The notes beneath the pieces are model-generated. The model was not told the origin of the DNA, did not search any database, and worked only from the letters and a program-made list of their open reading frames with translations. Shown one piece after another: positions 47,301-58,375 of a DNA stretch of 64,000 bases. The DNA comes from Henckelia pumila (Eukaryota > Streptophyta > Magnoliopsida > Lamiales > Gesneriaceae): the NCBI RefSeq assembly GCF_033568475.1, contig NC_133122.1:157597361-157661360 (forward strand), in the 5' to 3' direction. A program made the translations under genes and the position numbers. Positions within the stretch are counted from its first letter, which is position 1. The number at the start of each line of letters is the position of its first letter.

Positions 47301-50093
47301 ATTTGAATTTTTTGAACGCTAAATGATCGTCTTTTCTGGTCGAATAATCTGATTCCTTTCTATGTAGGACATGCACAGTAAATTAAGCAATGGAATTCAA
47401 GTTGAGGAATCTCAGGATCCCGAAACTGAGTCTCTTAGCTCTTCCACTAGAATAGCACTGGTGAATTTCGCAATTCAGATGCTTCTCCAGCATTTGATCC
47501 TTATTCAAACCATGAATTATAATTTCCAGTTCTGTAATATCAGGCAAAAGGCTTAAATGGATCTTTGTCAACCAAAGCTATTGGACTAGTTGAAACTTTG
47601 GAGGGGAAGGTATATAAGCTACACAGCACACATGATCCTCTCTCTATATAGTCTTGGGTCTTAAGTATTTAAGTTCCTCTAATGACTTGGATTATGATTT
47701 TTTATGGCAGCGGGTGGAGTTATTTGTGAGTGCAATGAGAGAACTGGCAGACGAAAGGTGTAGAAGATGCTTTTGTAGTCCGTGTTTCAAGTGATCATAT
47801 ATATAGAACTAAAGCTCTTTCCTCCTCCATGTTTGCAGTGGGATAATTCTCAAAAAACTTGATAAGAAGTTGGAGAGGACTCTTTTGCATTCGTATCGTA
47901 AGGTTTGTTGGTACTTTTCATCGATGTTGTTCGGTGTTCTCCAAGATGTTATCATTTCCAAATGAGTGGGGCAGATGTGCACATCTGGGCTAAGATTGTT
48001 TTAACATTGCATGAGCATCTCAGGATGATTATATTCGTCAGTGTTGTGGCAAAATATTTAAATTGTTGTGTTCATCTAGGCTAGTAATGTGGAATGATGC
48101 TAGGTGATGGTCTTTTAGAATGGATTCTACCTCTCACATTTCAGAATATCACACAGTTGATCGTTTTAGCTGGGGCAGCTATTTGAATAATCTTGTGCCT
48201 TTTGTGTCGGTAGCATCTTTGTCCTTTTTCGAGTCCCTTGTTTTTAGTGGCTTTTACTTTTTCAGAGATTGGACTCCGCTCCCATCACAAGTTATCTACT
48301 AGTCGTAGCACACATAATGTACGTGTGCGCTCTATCAGCTGTTCAGTGATGTCAGTTGCTTGTGTTGATAACAATCAGATAGATCAAAGTTGAAAAAAGT
48401 ATGTAAATAATTTATATGAATGGTGACACAAACTTAAATATAAGCACTAGCTCTATTTGATGTTGGTAGTGTTGTGAGTTGATGGGCAAGGTAAGTCTAG
48501 GGGCTTTTGGAAGGTAATTATGTAATTCCATAACGAGAGTCTATGACATAGCCAATCACGAGCTGATGGTTCAGGTGTATAACATATATAGGCACAGATA
48601 TATAGGTTTGAGATTGCTTGGACCCCGTCATCCATTAGTTTCAATAAAATGTATGGATGTTCGCATTTTATGCATCTGTTGAACATCAAGAAAATATCTT
48701 TGAGATACTGGTGTGCTAAATTTTGGCATAATAGCCTATTTCTTGAAATTTACAGGATTTAACATCTCAAGTTTCGACAGAAACTGATCCTGTTTCTCTT
48801 CTGCCTAAAGTTGTTTCTTTACTATACATCCAGGTCGGTTTTTGTTTTTGTAATATTTCACATAACCTGTTCACAGACTGTTAACAATTGATATCTTTTT
48901 CTCGTTCTTAATTTATTAAATTTTTTTTTACTTACGGCAGGTACATGGAAAAGCTCTTCAAGCTCCAGGCAGGGCTATTTCAGTTGCTGTTTCTCGCTTG
49001 AAGGTGTGAGATTTTATTTTTTTCATGAAAACATTCTTCACGACTTTTAGTTTTTATTGTTTATAGTTGTGTTTCAAATAGTCATAGGAGGTCGGGAATG
49101 TGAGATGCTGCAGGATGGCAGCAGTGAGCGAATGATATCTGATCACGAATCTTGGCCTTTTAATTATAAAATGCTTTTTCATTACCTCTTCACACCCAAA
49201 CAAGTTCCATACTAGTGAAGCTTTTTATCATAGATATTCATGTTATTACTTCTCTTTGCAAGATAGCCCTTGGTCCACATCCCAATGATAGAGGCTGTCA
49301 CAAGCACTTTATTATAATTCCTTCACATCCATATCTGAAAAGTCATCAGAATATTTTTTTTTCTCACTTTGGCGTGTTAGACTCAAGAATTTGTTTAGAA
49401 TACAACTGTAGCATGACTTCACCTTCTTCGGTTATTGCTGGAAATTGGATATTAAACTGTTGCACATAACTTCATGCAAGCTTGTCGGTCAAAAGTAGCT
49501 CGATTCGTGGTTTCACATTTCACATAGGATGAAGGTATCTAATTATGTCTCTAAGTGATCTGAGAGTAGAATGATTATTTACTCAACTTTTGAACTTTAT
49601 TATTGGGGGTCTCTGCATTTCTGGATCTCACATGGATTAGTTTGTAGGGTAAATTGGATGTTTCCACATTCAAGACTTTATCAGATTATCAAAGTGCCGC
49701 AGTAACCCTTCTGTCTCTAATATCCGCAGGAACTGGCAACGTGAGTTTATTCCCCATAAACTGTTTTAGTATCTAGTTCATGATAAAAATGGAGAAACCT
49801 TTTACAAGATACTGAGGATTTGCTATTGTGCTATGAACATCCTCGTATAACGATTAACTGCTTGTGCACCACAATATAAAAAGCTCATTAGGTGCACTTG
49901 ATTTAATATCTTATATTCATATAAGATTGGCTTTATGTTCAGTCAACTGGACCCCAAATCCTATGTTATTGAATTAATTTTTCTTTAGGAGGATGATTGT
50001 TCATCAGATAGAATTTTGAGCAAGAAGGAGCTCCTTGAAGATTCAATGCCAACATTGAAGAGCTTGGTATTAGGTGGCAGCTCTCAATCTTGA
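38380..50093 (+). CDS. UFL1: E3 UFM1-protein ligase 1 homologue (20 exons)
   Basis: UFL1 catalyses the last step of ufmylation, attaching the ubiquitin-like UFM1 to targets, notably at the endoplasmic reticulum (family knowledge). Exons with GT-AG borders: 38380-38553, 38624-38935, 39045-39311, 39499-39546, 43292-43357, 43493-43596, 44792-44885, 44975-45031, 46053-46476, 46562-46716, 47060-47125, 47208-47276, 47368-47460, 47544-47609, 47711-47757, 47839-47902, 48756-48833, 48941-49003, 49648-49740, 49989-50093. They join without a stop to 814 residues, close to the Arabidopsis length. The N-terminal half has the UFL1 domain (EKQAQHVV, NERLQECSQI, EPRLGTL, LYTPAYVARV). A Lys-rich linker (KGSKKKKGKS) and a conserved C-terminal half (LYEKALDLFEDDQS, KLERTLLHSYRK, QAPGRAI) follow. 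The start MDEELLELQ matches the family. Intron 4 (3.7 kb) carries solo LTR F. No damage was seen. Confidence 0.96.
40899..42875 (-). mobile_element. Solo LTR F in UFL1 intron 4
   Basis: A 1977-bp segment TGTGAGACCTCG...GGGGCGTTACA flanked by GAAGG at 40894-40898 and 42876-42880. No coding domain, primer site or purine tract is inside. Orientation - is inferred because TGTAACGCCCCAAAT resembles the LTR starts of A and D. It holds three hairpins (41017-41200) and a ~52-bp duplication (about 41211-41314). Confidence 0.92.
41017..41200. repeat. Three CGCTCGATCGGT hairpins in solo LTR F
   Basis: Stems are 41017-41030/41039-41052, 41094-41105/41114-41125 and 41167-41178/41187-41198, each with an 8-base loop. 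The first two are perfect over 12-14 bp; the third has one mismatch. Confidence 0.95.
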
Positions 50094-50480
50094 TTTGCGT
50101 TGTCCTTTCTCCTAGATAAACTTCACATATGAAAGATATCATACATTTTCCTATTTTTCTTTTAGAATTGTCAAAACATTTTTTGTCCTCCATGGGATAG
50201 TAGATTGATAGCTCCTGTTGCAATCATAAGAATGCCGACTTCTTAAAATTTCTCTCCCTTTTCTTTCTTTCGTTTTTCTTTTCCGCTAAAAGAATATACT
50301 TGGTGGATCTTCTTTCTCCTACTTTCAAAGGTAACAAATTGATTCATTATTTTATTATCTATCTCTCTCTGTCTGTCTATATTTAGAATACGGGATTGCG
50401 CCATAAAAGTACATCATATTTGTCAATATATGTGGGGTGCACACATTTTTTAGTGGGCCCAAATAGTGAGGTTTCAATAC
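50094..50480. other. 3' flank of UFL1
   Basis: Probably includes the 3' UTR. It is T-rich with no clear polyadenylation signal and no other gene. Confidence 0.5.
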
Positions 50481-50990
50481 ATGTTTTTAAAACCGGATCG
50501 GACTGACCGGTTCGACTATAACCTGGTTATGGGTCCGGTTCGAAACACTCTCAAAAACCGTTTTAACGGTTGAACCGGTCAAGAACCAGAAAACCCATCA
50601 ACCTGTTTTTTTAATTTTTTTTGAAAAACTAGTAATTTTAAAACCTTAATTTAATAATATTTTATTATACATACATGATTATTTAGAATTTGTAGTTCGT
50701 AAAAAATATTATTTTAGTAATGCTAGAGTTTTTTTAATTAGTTTTATTTATTATAAAAAATATATAATTGTAATTAATATTTTGAATATATTTATATAGT
50801 TATTTAGTTTTTAAACTATGATAAATATATTTTTTGTCCATTTATATACATCTTTCAGGTTCTTAAATTTAAAATATATTATGAATTATATTTGTATTAT
50901 ATATTGTTTTCGGTCTGATAGACCTTTTTTTAGGTCGGATTATTTTTTTAAGGTAGATTGGTTTGATCAGTGATTCGATTATAAAAACAT
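50481..50990. mobile_element. MITE with ATGTTTTTAAAACCGG-type ends
   Basis: A 510-bp AT-rich segment whose left end ATGTTTTTAAAACCGGATCG is an imperfect inverted copy of its right end (AATGTTTTTATAATCGAATC on -). Flanks show GTTTCAATAC and GTTTCAGTAC, a possible target duplication. Family (hAT-like) is inference. Confidence 0.65.
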
Positions 50991-51084
50991 TGGTTTCAGT
51001 ACATGTGGGGTCATATGTTTTTCATTTGAGTCCACATCTGAATATAAATGTTCACTTTAGAATGCTTCCTTGTGATATTGAAGA

Positions 51085-51640
51085 TGTTTGGCTAAATTTA
51101 TTAAAAATAGATTATAAACCCTTAGAGCTTAAAATCTGTTTTAGGAGCTTATAATTGTTGTTTTAGGAGCTTATAAGTTGTTATGACTTATTTTAAAAAA
51201 TTTAAATATGTTGATATGTTTGGTATTATATTATTTTTTTATTGTAAAAATTATCAAAAATGATATAATTCTATAAAGATAATGGGGCATTGTGTTATAC
51301 AACTACGAAAATAGTTTTAGAATAAACATATATTAAAAAATTAAAAATATTTAATATTTTAATTTAGAAAAAATTATGTTATTTAGAAATTTTTAACAAA
51401 TATTATTTAATATTTAATGGAGAAGATATGATGGAGATTTATAAAAATATGTAGAAATATTTTGAAAAGATAAAATGTGAAAATAAGTTCTTTTTTAAAA
51501 AAGTAAGGTTAGCAAACAACTTATTTTGACAATTTTATAAATTGTTTATAAAATGTTTTACTAAACAAATTATAAGAGATTATAAGTTACAAAACATCTT
51601 ATATAACCTGTTTTATAGAGCTTATAAGTTCAGTCAAGCA
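51085..51640. mobile_element. MITE with TGTTTGGC-type ends
   Basis: TGTTTGGCTAAATTTAT at the left end is an imperfect inverted copy of TGCTTGACTGAACTTAT read on - at the right end. The interior is AT-rich with GAGCTTATAA motifs. No clear target duplication. Confidence 0.6.
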
Positions 51641-51653
51641 CCCTCCTGTTTGG

Positions 51654-51757
51654 GAGAGCTTCTTAGAAGTACTTATCAACTTTTTCGTTAAAAAAAAAAT
51701 TAAAATTTTGTGAAATTTTGTTAACGAAAAGTTGAGAAGTGCTTTTTAGAAGCTCTT
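51654..51757. repeat. ~104-bp near-perfect foldback
   Basis: GAGAGCTTCTTAGAAGTACTT...TTTCGTTAA pairs with TTAACGAAAAGTTGAGAAGTGCTTTTTAGAAGCTC, about 37-bp arms around an A/T-rich loop. Likely a tiny MITE. Confidence 0.8.
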
Positions 51758-52744
51758 CTAATATGAAATTTTTCATTGAATATATTAGTAAAAGTTTCTT
51801 TTTTAAATAGACCATGCAGAAGAATTTAAGATTTTTGTTGAGCCTGATCGTCATCTCAATTGCCTGGTTTTCAAACATTATTTCATGAGTTTATCTTACA
51901 AAAAGTATCGGGGATCATTCGTATACAACTTAGTTTTATGCTATGTTATGACCCAACAAAGATAAAGATTTTAGGTGAGATCATCTTAATAATTAATTTT
52001 TCGTACTAAAGAAATTGCTCCTATGATAAAAATATACACGCCGAATTTATTTAGATTTTTTAAAAAAAAAAATAAACGCAAAATTAATGTGGAGTGGAGA
52101 GTTTTGAAATTACCACAAAACTCCACTTCTGACGGTGGGGTGGGTGTGCCGTGTGCATGGTGGTCTGTTAAACAAATTGTTGTCCAACTTTCTTTATTAA
52201 AACTTGGTTCCAACTTCCAAGTCCCTTTATTAAAAATTGAAAATCAATAAATATGTGCATCGTGGGGCGTGCGACCAATTATTTATATAAGAACATGTCT
52301 ATTAAAATATTTTTGGTAGTTAAACATTTGTACCTAATTAAAATTACAAATTTATTAAAATTTTATTAATACCATGCAATAAATAAAATTAGATTATAGT
52401 CATTATAATTGTGTAATATGGAATATAAAAGTATTAGCAAAAATTACGAGTTGTGTAAATTATTTTTTTTATAATACTTATAATTAATATTATTGAAATT
52501 TATAAACTTGTTGTATGACAACTCTAAACAAATAATAATTAGTTATTATTTACAATTATCTTATTATTTAATTAATTAAATATATATTATTGAAGACATA
52601 CTTTGTAGAGATTAAAAAAATAATAATAACTTTTACAATTTACTGTGTTAGTTGGGAAGTTTATCCAATGTTTATCAAATGACAGCGACTACGGATTTCA
52701 TGTACTAAAAAATAAATTTTATTAATATAGTAATATGTGTGAAA
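51758..52744. other. AT-rich, no gene recognised
   Basis: Only short ORFs without domains. It ends where the truncated pararetrovirus RT begins. Confidence 0.6.
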
Positions 52745-53951
52745 TAAAAATCTTATTAATACCTTGGTAGTTAATAACTAACCTAGGTTTCCCTCTTTTT
52801 ATTTCACCATGATTTTTGACCAAAAAACCTGGGCTACTATATGGTGACTCCTTCTTTGATTAAACCAAGGTCCAAATATTCCTTGATAATCATCCTCATA
52901 TCCCTTTGATCTGTTATGTTCATCGGGATAGGCTTATATCTAACAAATTCATACTCTTTGCCTTCCTTTAGAGTAAAACTGGCTTTGAGTTGATTTCTAT
53001 CCCACCATGCCAAAGGATGCTCGTTATAACTTTCTTTGAGCCTCTTTTTGACATCTTCAAGGGATACCTTATTTTCTAACTCTATATCTCTATGATTCAG
53101 AGTTACCTTGAGAAGTTTCATATCCTCTATTTGGAGTTCTTGTTATGTTGTTATCTTCAACATGGTTTCTCCAAACCTTCTTGGATCTTTCCTTTTTTGG
53201 GTAAAAAAGTTGTCCTTTATCAACACGCTGGCTGCGGAACATTATCGACATTTGTCGATAAAAATCAATCTTGAGTCTTGGGACGATAATTTTATGGTCA
53301 CAAATGGTAGTGAACATAAGTCGTCTTAACTCATTATCTTGGGTATACTACTTAAACATTTGTAAGAAGTTATTTCCCAATATGATATCGGCTCCTGTAT
53401 CATGAAAATATATTGGTGGTGTCTTTACCTTATACCAGGGTGTCTGACATGCGCCTCCTATAAGGATCTCTGCTTATTTTATTCCTTTGCAAAGAATTAA
53501 AATTCTTCGAGAGAAATCTCGTCCAGCAATTTTTGGCTAGTCTTCTTCACATCCTTCAGAGAAGACTCCTTTCTTTGCTATACAAATTCCTGCTCCTGCA
53601 TCAATATAAGCTGCAAAGTATTAAGCCTTATATTGATCGTACAACATCCCAATTGGAATGTATATGGAGAAAGGGCATGTTGTCATGTTACTTGAAGGGG
53701 TTACTGAATGGTCCTGCCATTTTCAGTAAACTGCTTGGTAATTTTGTAATCCGTTTAAGACTATTTTGCCTTAGTGTTTTTTAGGCCTCAGTAGGTAGAG
53801 TATGGTTACTCTTTTCTACTTCTTCAATGCGTTTTAGTAAATTATGTTCATGATTAACTAACTTGAATATGTGCTTCTTTCTCTGTTTTTGAACACAGTT
53901 TTCGAATCTAATTAAGGGGTTATCCCTTATCCATTTCTCTTGATTTTCCAT
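52745..53951 (-). pseudogene. Endogenous pararetrovirus protease and truncated RT (copy 1)
   Basis: A new ORF begins MENQEKWIRDN at 53951. The retropepsin motif YIDAGAG (about 53595-53612; DTGA is usual) and its typical Caulimoviridae end ADIILGNNF (about 53370-53400) are seen. RT N-terminal motifs follow: KPIPMNITDQRDM and, near 52790, PRLVINYQGIN. Homology ends near 52750, before the catalytic core. Several stops and at least one frame change (near 53120) make this a relic. Confidence 0.82.
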
Positions 53952-53963
53952 CTCGTAGAATTT

Positions 53964-55193
53964 TTATTGAATTCTCCAAGTTTTTTCTTTTGCCATAAAC
54001 TCTATTCCTCTTTCAAGGCGTTTCCATGGTTTATGATCTTCCAGGAATTCTAAGCCAAGAATTAGTTGATCCATTTTTTTTCTCGGGATTCCTGAAATTT
54101 GAACTTCCAATTCACCAACATTTATTAATCCTTGGTAAGTTCCTTTTACCTGCTGTTCTAAATAGTAAATCGAATTACAAGGAAATTGGTTCCTATGACT
54201 CGTAATTTTGAATACTATTTTGATTTTTTTCCATCCTTCTGGAGATCTAAGTTTTCCTATTATAGAAAACTCTTTTTCTTCTGGTGGAATTTTTTGAATA
54301 GGAGATTTTTCCCACCTTTGACTTGTCATTCGGTTACCTTGGAAAGATAACCTTCGGAGTTCTATTTTAAGATCTCTGTATAGAATCGGTTTATCTTGTA
54401 TTTGAATGTCTGTTTCCTGAATTAAAGGAAACTTGATTCTTTTCGAGTATATTGCTTGAGCAACTTTCCCAAAGATCTATGGAATTTCAATAAACTCATT
54501 TCTAATGAATAATTCAGACTGGTGAGTATTAGAAAGAGCATATGAAATTTGATATGTAATAGAATATGGCCTATTACCTTCCTTCATTAATCTTTTTTCC
54601 TTGAAGTTTTGATGCAATGTCAAGGCTCGACTAAAGTCTTTGTCATCTAAATTGTAGGCTATTCTCGGATAAATAACTCCTACAATTTTTCCTGCACATA
54701 GATTTCCTGAGATAGTACCCCGAACAACATCTTGGATATTTCCCATTCTTTTATCACATACTACGATATCTATGGGTGAATCTATTCCTTCTTTAAAGGT
54801 TGTCTTGATCATTATTTGGATTGCTTCAATATGAATCAAAGACATCGTTCTTGCTACCTCACTTTTTAGCTTTTGCAATTCCTCTCTTACTTCTTCAAAA
54901 GGAATTAACTGCATCTCTATTTGATTACTCGTTAACTCCATAGGGATTTCCATTTTCCTTCTGGATACTTTGTAAATCAAATGATGTCTTCTTTGTCTAA
55001 GCCCTAGGTTGCCTAAGTCTTTTTTGACTTGTCCTGTCGAAAATCCTTGGTACTTCTGTAATGTTGCATTTTCTCTGATAATCATTTGGACCATATTATG
55101 AGATATCGTGGTTTGACTAAAAAACCCAGCCAAACTCTCTTGTGTTTCATGTCGAAACACTTCTTCTTTATTCTGATTCTGATTATGATTCAT
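53964..55193 (-). pseudogene. Endogenous pararetrovirus movement protein (copy 1)
   Basis: It starts MNHNQNQNKEEVF at 55193, inside the end of the coat-protein frame. The body (NLGLRQRRHHLIYKVSRR, SPIDIVVCDKRMG, CAGKIVGVIYPRIAY) matches the 30K-type movement proteins of Caulimoviridae, which act at plasmodesmata. The frame runs 410 codons to 53964, broken only by TAG 54477-54479. Assignment is by motif pattern and genome position. Confidence 0.78.
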
Positions 55194-56570
55194 CATCAGA
55201 TTCTTCTTGGCTAAACAATATCTCTTCTTCGTATATTCTTTCATCTGAGGGGATCTTCTCAAATTAATATACTTGGACTACATCTTGAAAGAAGACCGCA
55301 TCATCCATATCCGGTATTGCTTCAAATAGTTTAACTCCTTTTTTTATCATTTTCTAGACAGTTTGTAGATATATGTCCTCTTGCTCCACATGTCCAGCAG
55401 TTGCAATCCTTGAAACTTTCACTTGCTCTTGTATGAGTTCTTCTGAAAGTTCTTCTAGATGGTGTTCTTCCCCTGCTTTGCACTGAGCTTGTTGCTGGGG
55501 ATGTTTTTGTAGGTTCACTTATTTTTTCTGATCTATAAGATCTGGTCTTTTGTTTGGACCAAAATGTTCTTGGTTTCCAAGAACTTCTCATTCTTTTATT
55601 GTAGAGATTATTTCTGAATTTCTTCCTCTTGATTCCCTGTGATTTATTCCCAAAAACCGTAGGGAGATCATTTTCTCTACAACATAGAGGAGTATGCTTA
55701 TTAATACCCCTTATCTTTTTGTAGTTTTTTTGTAATGCTGCCATATGGCACCATTCTGCCAATTTTCCTTTAAGAAAAGAAGCTCTTCTTGCCAATGTAT
55801 CTGGATTACCTGGAACGTATTTTTTATCAGCATTTTTCTCCAAGGACTTGGCATCTTTGCAAAAAATAGCTGAATAGCTATATTTCCTTCGACTCCCGAA
55901 TTCCATCTATATTTAGTGAATAACATGATGTATTCATCAACTAAACAGATATCGTGCAACTCGAGACTATACAGAGCTTGAGTATATCTTCTTTTCTTCT
56001 CTGTATCTTGATTATTGAAATAATCCACTCCTATAAATTGTGCTTTAAATAGGGTGGCCATTCTTCCTTCGATTTTGCTTAGAGATTCTCCTGCTAAGAC
56101 CGATTCTTTAGTCTTTGGCATAGTCATTTCCCAAGCTATTTTAACAGATCCCATTAGACTCATTTCCAGAAGCTTGATAAATCCTTCTTTATTGAGATCT
56201 AAAGTACATGCTACTATTCTCATAGCTGACGTCCAATCACCTATGAGATCTTCTTTTTTTTTTTGAAGTCTAGAACATCAAGGTTTAACATAACCCCATA
56301 AGGATGTATCGGATCTAAAATAATTTTTCCATAGGGAGTTTAACGTAGCGGTATCTTACTTCATCTTGACCTAGTTCCTGCTGGATGTGAATTTTCTCCA
56401 ACCTGAAACTCACTATATGGTTATTCTGTTTTAACCGCATATCTTGGAGGATTCCCTATAGGTTGTTCACCTTCAGGGGAATTCATTTTCAGATCTACTA
56501 CTTTAAGATTCGAAAATGAATTTGCAAGATCTTGTAGATCCTCGAGATTTAATCTCTCTAAAGTAGTCAT
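55168..56570 (-). pseudogene. Endogenous pararetrovirus coat protein (copy 1)
   Basis: It starts MTTLERLNLEDL at 56570, overlapping the upstream stop by one base (TGATG). It includes a conserved core (SLMGSVKIAWEMTMPKTKES, FKAQFIGVDYFNNQDTEKK), a basic region and the zinc finger CWTCGARGHISTNC (CX2CX4HX4C, about 55365-55406). An acidic Ser/Glu tail overlaps the movement-protein start. Damage includes an expanded A run (56256-56266) and a frame change near 55800. Confidence 0.83.
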
Positions 56571-56941
56571 CAGATAGAGTTTTTCTCTGATACTGTTTTT
56601 ATGAGATTAATCATCATTTCTTCAACAGTTAAAGGTTTTTGTACCATTTTGGTTTTATCTTTCTGATGTAACAAAGGTTCGGTACCAAACGAGAGAGGTA
56701 ACCTTCCTCCTGTGCTACCTTTTCTAGAACTAGAGGTGTGTTCTAGATTTATGATTTTAGTTTGAAGATTCTTTAGAGTTCCAAGAATTTCTTCTTGTTT
56801 CTTAAGAATTTCTTCAATCTGCCGAGGTATTTCATACAGCTGATTACTGTAATATTGTACCGTCTTTTGAATTTCTCTAAGATCTCCGGAGAGTTTAGAG
56901 GAATCTGGTGTAATCTTTAGAAATTGAGAATTAAAAATCAT
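56570..56941 (-). CDS. Pararetrovirus virion-associated-like protein (copy 1), open frame
   Basis: An intact 123-codon frame with a heptad-rich coiled coil (about residues 22-70) and a basic C-terminus. Position and shape resemble the virion-associated protein of Caulimoviridae (badnavirus ORF2 type). Identity with copy 2 is 108 of 123 residues by direct comparison. Being intact does not imply expression. Confidence 0.7.
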   Translation of the reverse strand: MIFNSQFLKITPDSSKLSGDLREIQKTVQYYSNQLYEIPRQIEEILKKQEEILGTLKNLQTKIINLEHTSSSRKGSTGGRLPLSFGTEPLLHQKDKTKMVQKPLTVEEMMINLIKTVSEKNSI

Positions 56942-56951
56942 ATTTCTTAAT

Positions 56952-57083
56952 CTATTCAGAGAGTATAAAAGACCTAAGTCTTTTTAAGTTCTGTTGTAAA
57001 GAATCTATTTTGAATAGATTCACTTGTTTATGGAATTTCATATAAATGAAATCCTTCTGGTTCAAACTCTCGTTTGAATCCAT
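56952..57083 (-). CDS. Pararetrovirus small first ORF (copy 1)
   Basis: A 43-codon frame starting MDSNESLNQKDF, matching the first ORF of copy 2 over its first ~30 residues. Function unknown. It is shorter than copy 2 and does not overlap the next ORF. Confidence 0.6.
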   Translation of the reverse strand: MDSNESLNQKDFIYMKFHKQVNLFKIDSLQQNLKRLRSFILSE

Positions 57084-57162
57084 GGTTTGTTGAAAATCTC
57101 TTTCTCAACAAAGAAAAGTATGATTTAATGAATAATATAAAGTTTGAATAAAATTACCTAGA

Positions 57163-57173
57163 CTTTGATACCA
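57163..57173 (-). promoter_or_regulatory. Pararetrovirus primer site (copy 1)
   Basis: TGGTATCAAAG on -, 80 bases upstream of the first ORF; equivalent to the tRNA-Met site of copy 2 with one change. Confidence 0.75.
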
Positions 57174-57781
57174 TTTTTGAGCCAAAGGGAAATTTTAATA
57201 CAAAATATTAATATAAGGGTAGTATATGAAATTTTTAGTTTGGAGGACATATCAGAAAAACTTTTTATTAAAAGAGGGACGTAATTGGGAACGAAAAAAA
57301 TGTTAGTATATTTTTGGAAAAGTTAGAAAACGTTAGGGACGTATTCATTAATTATCCTAATGTTTACTACACTAATATATTAACTAAAAATTTGATAAAT
57401 TATATTTTATTGGTAATATGTCTCATTTATAAGATATTGTAATAAAATTAAACTTTGAATTTACAAGTTGCAATAAAAAAAATAAGAAAATGTATGGAAT
57501 AAATTATAAAAAACATAATAATGAAATATTTATTCCAAAATTAGAAATAGAACATAATAAGAGCAAATTGGTGATAAATCCCCAAATTCAAACTTGACAT
57601 TGCCTTAGCTCCCTACCCATAAGATTCTTTGCAATAGCTCCTTAGGTCCACCAAACTTAAATAATTAAATTTTTAATTCTTGTACTTGATTTATGCTTAT
57701 TTATGCTTAAAATCTAAAGACTTTATGCTAAAATCTGAAGATTTTGTGGTTAATTATGGTACAATGAATTATCCGCAAAAA
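57174..57781. other. Spacer between the two head-to-head viral copies
   Basis: AT-rich, no gene. The two leaders share little beyond CAAAAATGGTATCA at the primer sites, so the copies are probably two integrated genomes joined here, not one simple inverted duplication. Confidence 0.6.
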
Positions 57782-57793
57782 TGGTATCAGAGC
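57782..57793 (+). promoter_or_regulatory. Pararetrovirus primer site (copy 2)
   Basis: TGGTATCAGAGC, complementary to initiator tRNA-Met, the usual minus-strand primer of Caulimoviridae. Confidence 0.85.
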
Positions 57794-57870
57794 TTTAGGT
57801 TAATTATTCAGATGTAATATTATTCGTTAATTCATACTTTTCTTTGTTGAGGAGAAGATTTTTACAAAAG

Positions 57871-58014
57871 ATGACTTCAAATGAAGGTTTGAATCAAGAG
57901 GATTTTATTCATATGAAATCCTATAAACAAGTTAATTTATTCATAATAGATTACTTACAACAGGTTGTGATTAATGCTCTCAATTCTGAAGGGATAAAGA
58001 AAGATGATTTCTAA
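57871..58014 (+). CDS. Pararetrovirus small first ORF (copy 2)
   Basis: 47 codons from MTSNEGLNQEDF to TAA 58012-58014. It overlaps the next ORF by 11 bases. Function unknown. Confidence 0.65.
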   Translation: MTSNEGLNQEDFIHMKSYKQVNLFIIDYLQQVVINALNSEGIKKDDF

Positions 58015-58375
58015 CTCTCAATTTTTAGAGATTACCCCAGATTCCTCTAAACTCTTCGGAGATCTTAGAGAAATTCAAAAGACGGCACAATATTACAGCA
58101 ATCAGCTGTATAAAATACCTCGGCAAATTGAAGAAATTATTAAGAAACAAGAAGAAATTCTTGGAACTCTAAAGGATCTTCAAAATAAAATTATAAATCT
58201 AGAACACACTTCTGGTTCTAGAAAAGGAAATACAGGAGGAAGGTTACCACTCTCGTTTGGTACCGAACCTTTGTTACATCAGAAAGGTAAAACCAAAATG
58301 GTTCAAAAACCTTTAACTAATGATGAAATGATGATTAATCTTATAAAAGCAGTATCAGAGAAAAACACTATCTGA
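58004..58375 (+). CDS. Pararetrovirus virion-associated-like protein (copy 2), open frame
   Basis: A 123-codon intact frame, same length as copy 1, coiled coil at about residues 22-70. Its TGA overlaps the ATG of the coat-protein frame by one base, an arrangement compatible with termination-reinitiation. Confidence 0.72.
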   Translation: MISNSQFLEITPDSSKLFGDLREIQKTAQYYSNQLYKIPRQIEEIIKKQEEILGTLKDLQNKIINLEHTSGSRKGNTGGRLPLSFGTEPLLHQKGKTKMVQKPLTNDEMMINLIKAVSEKNTI

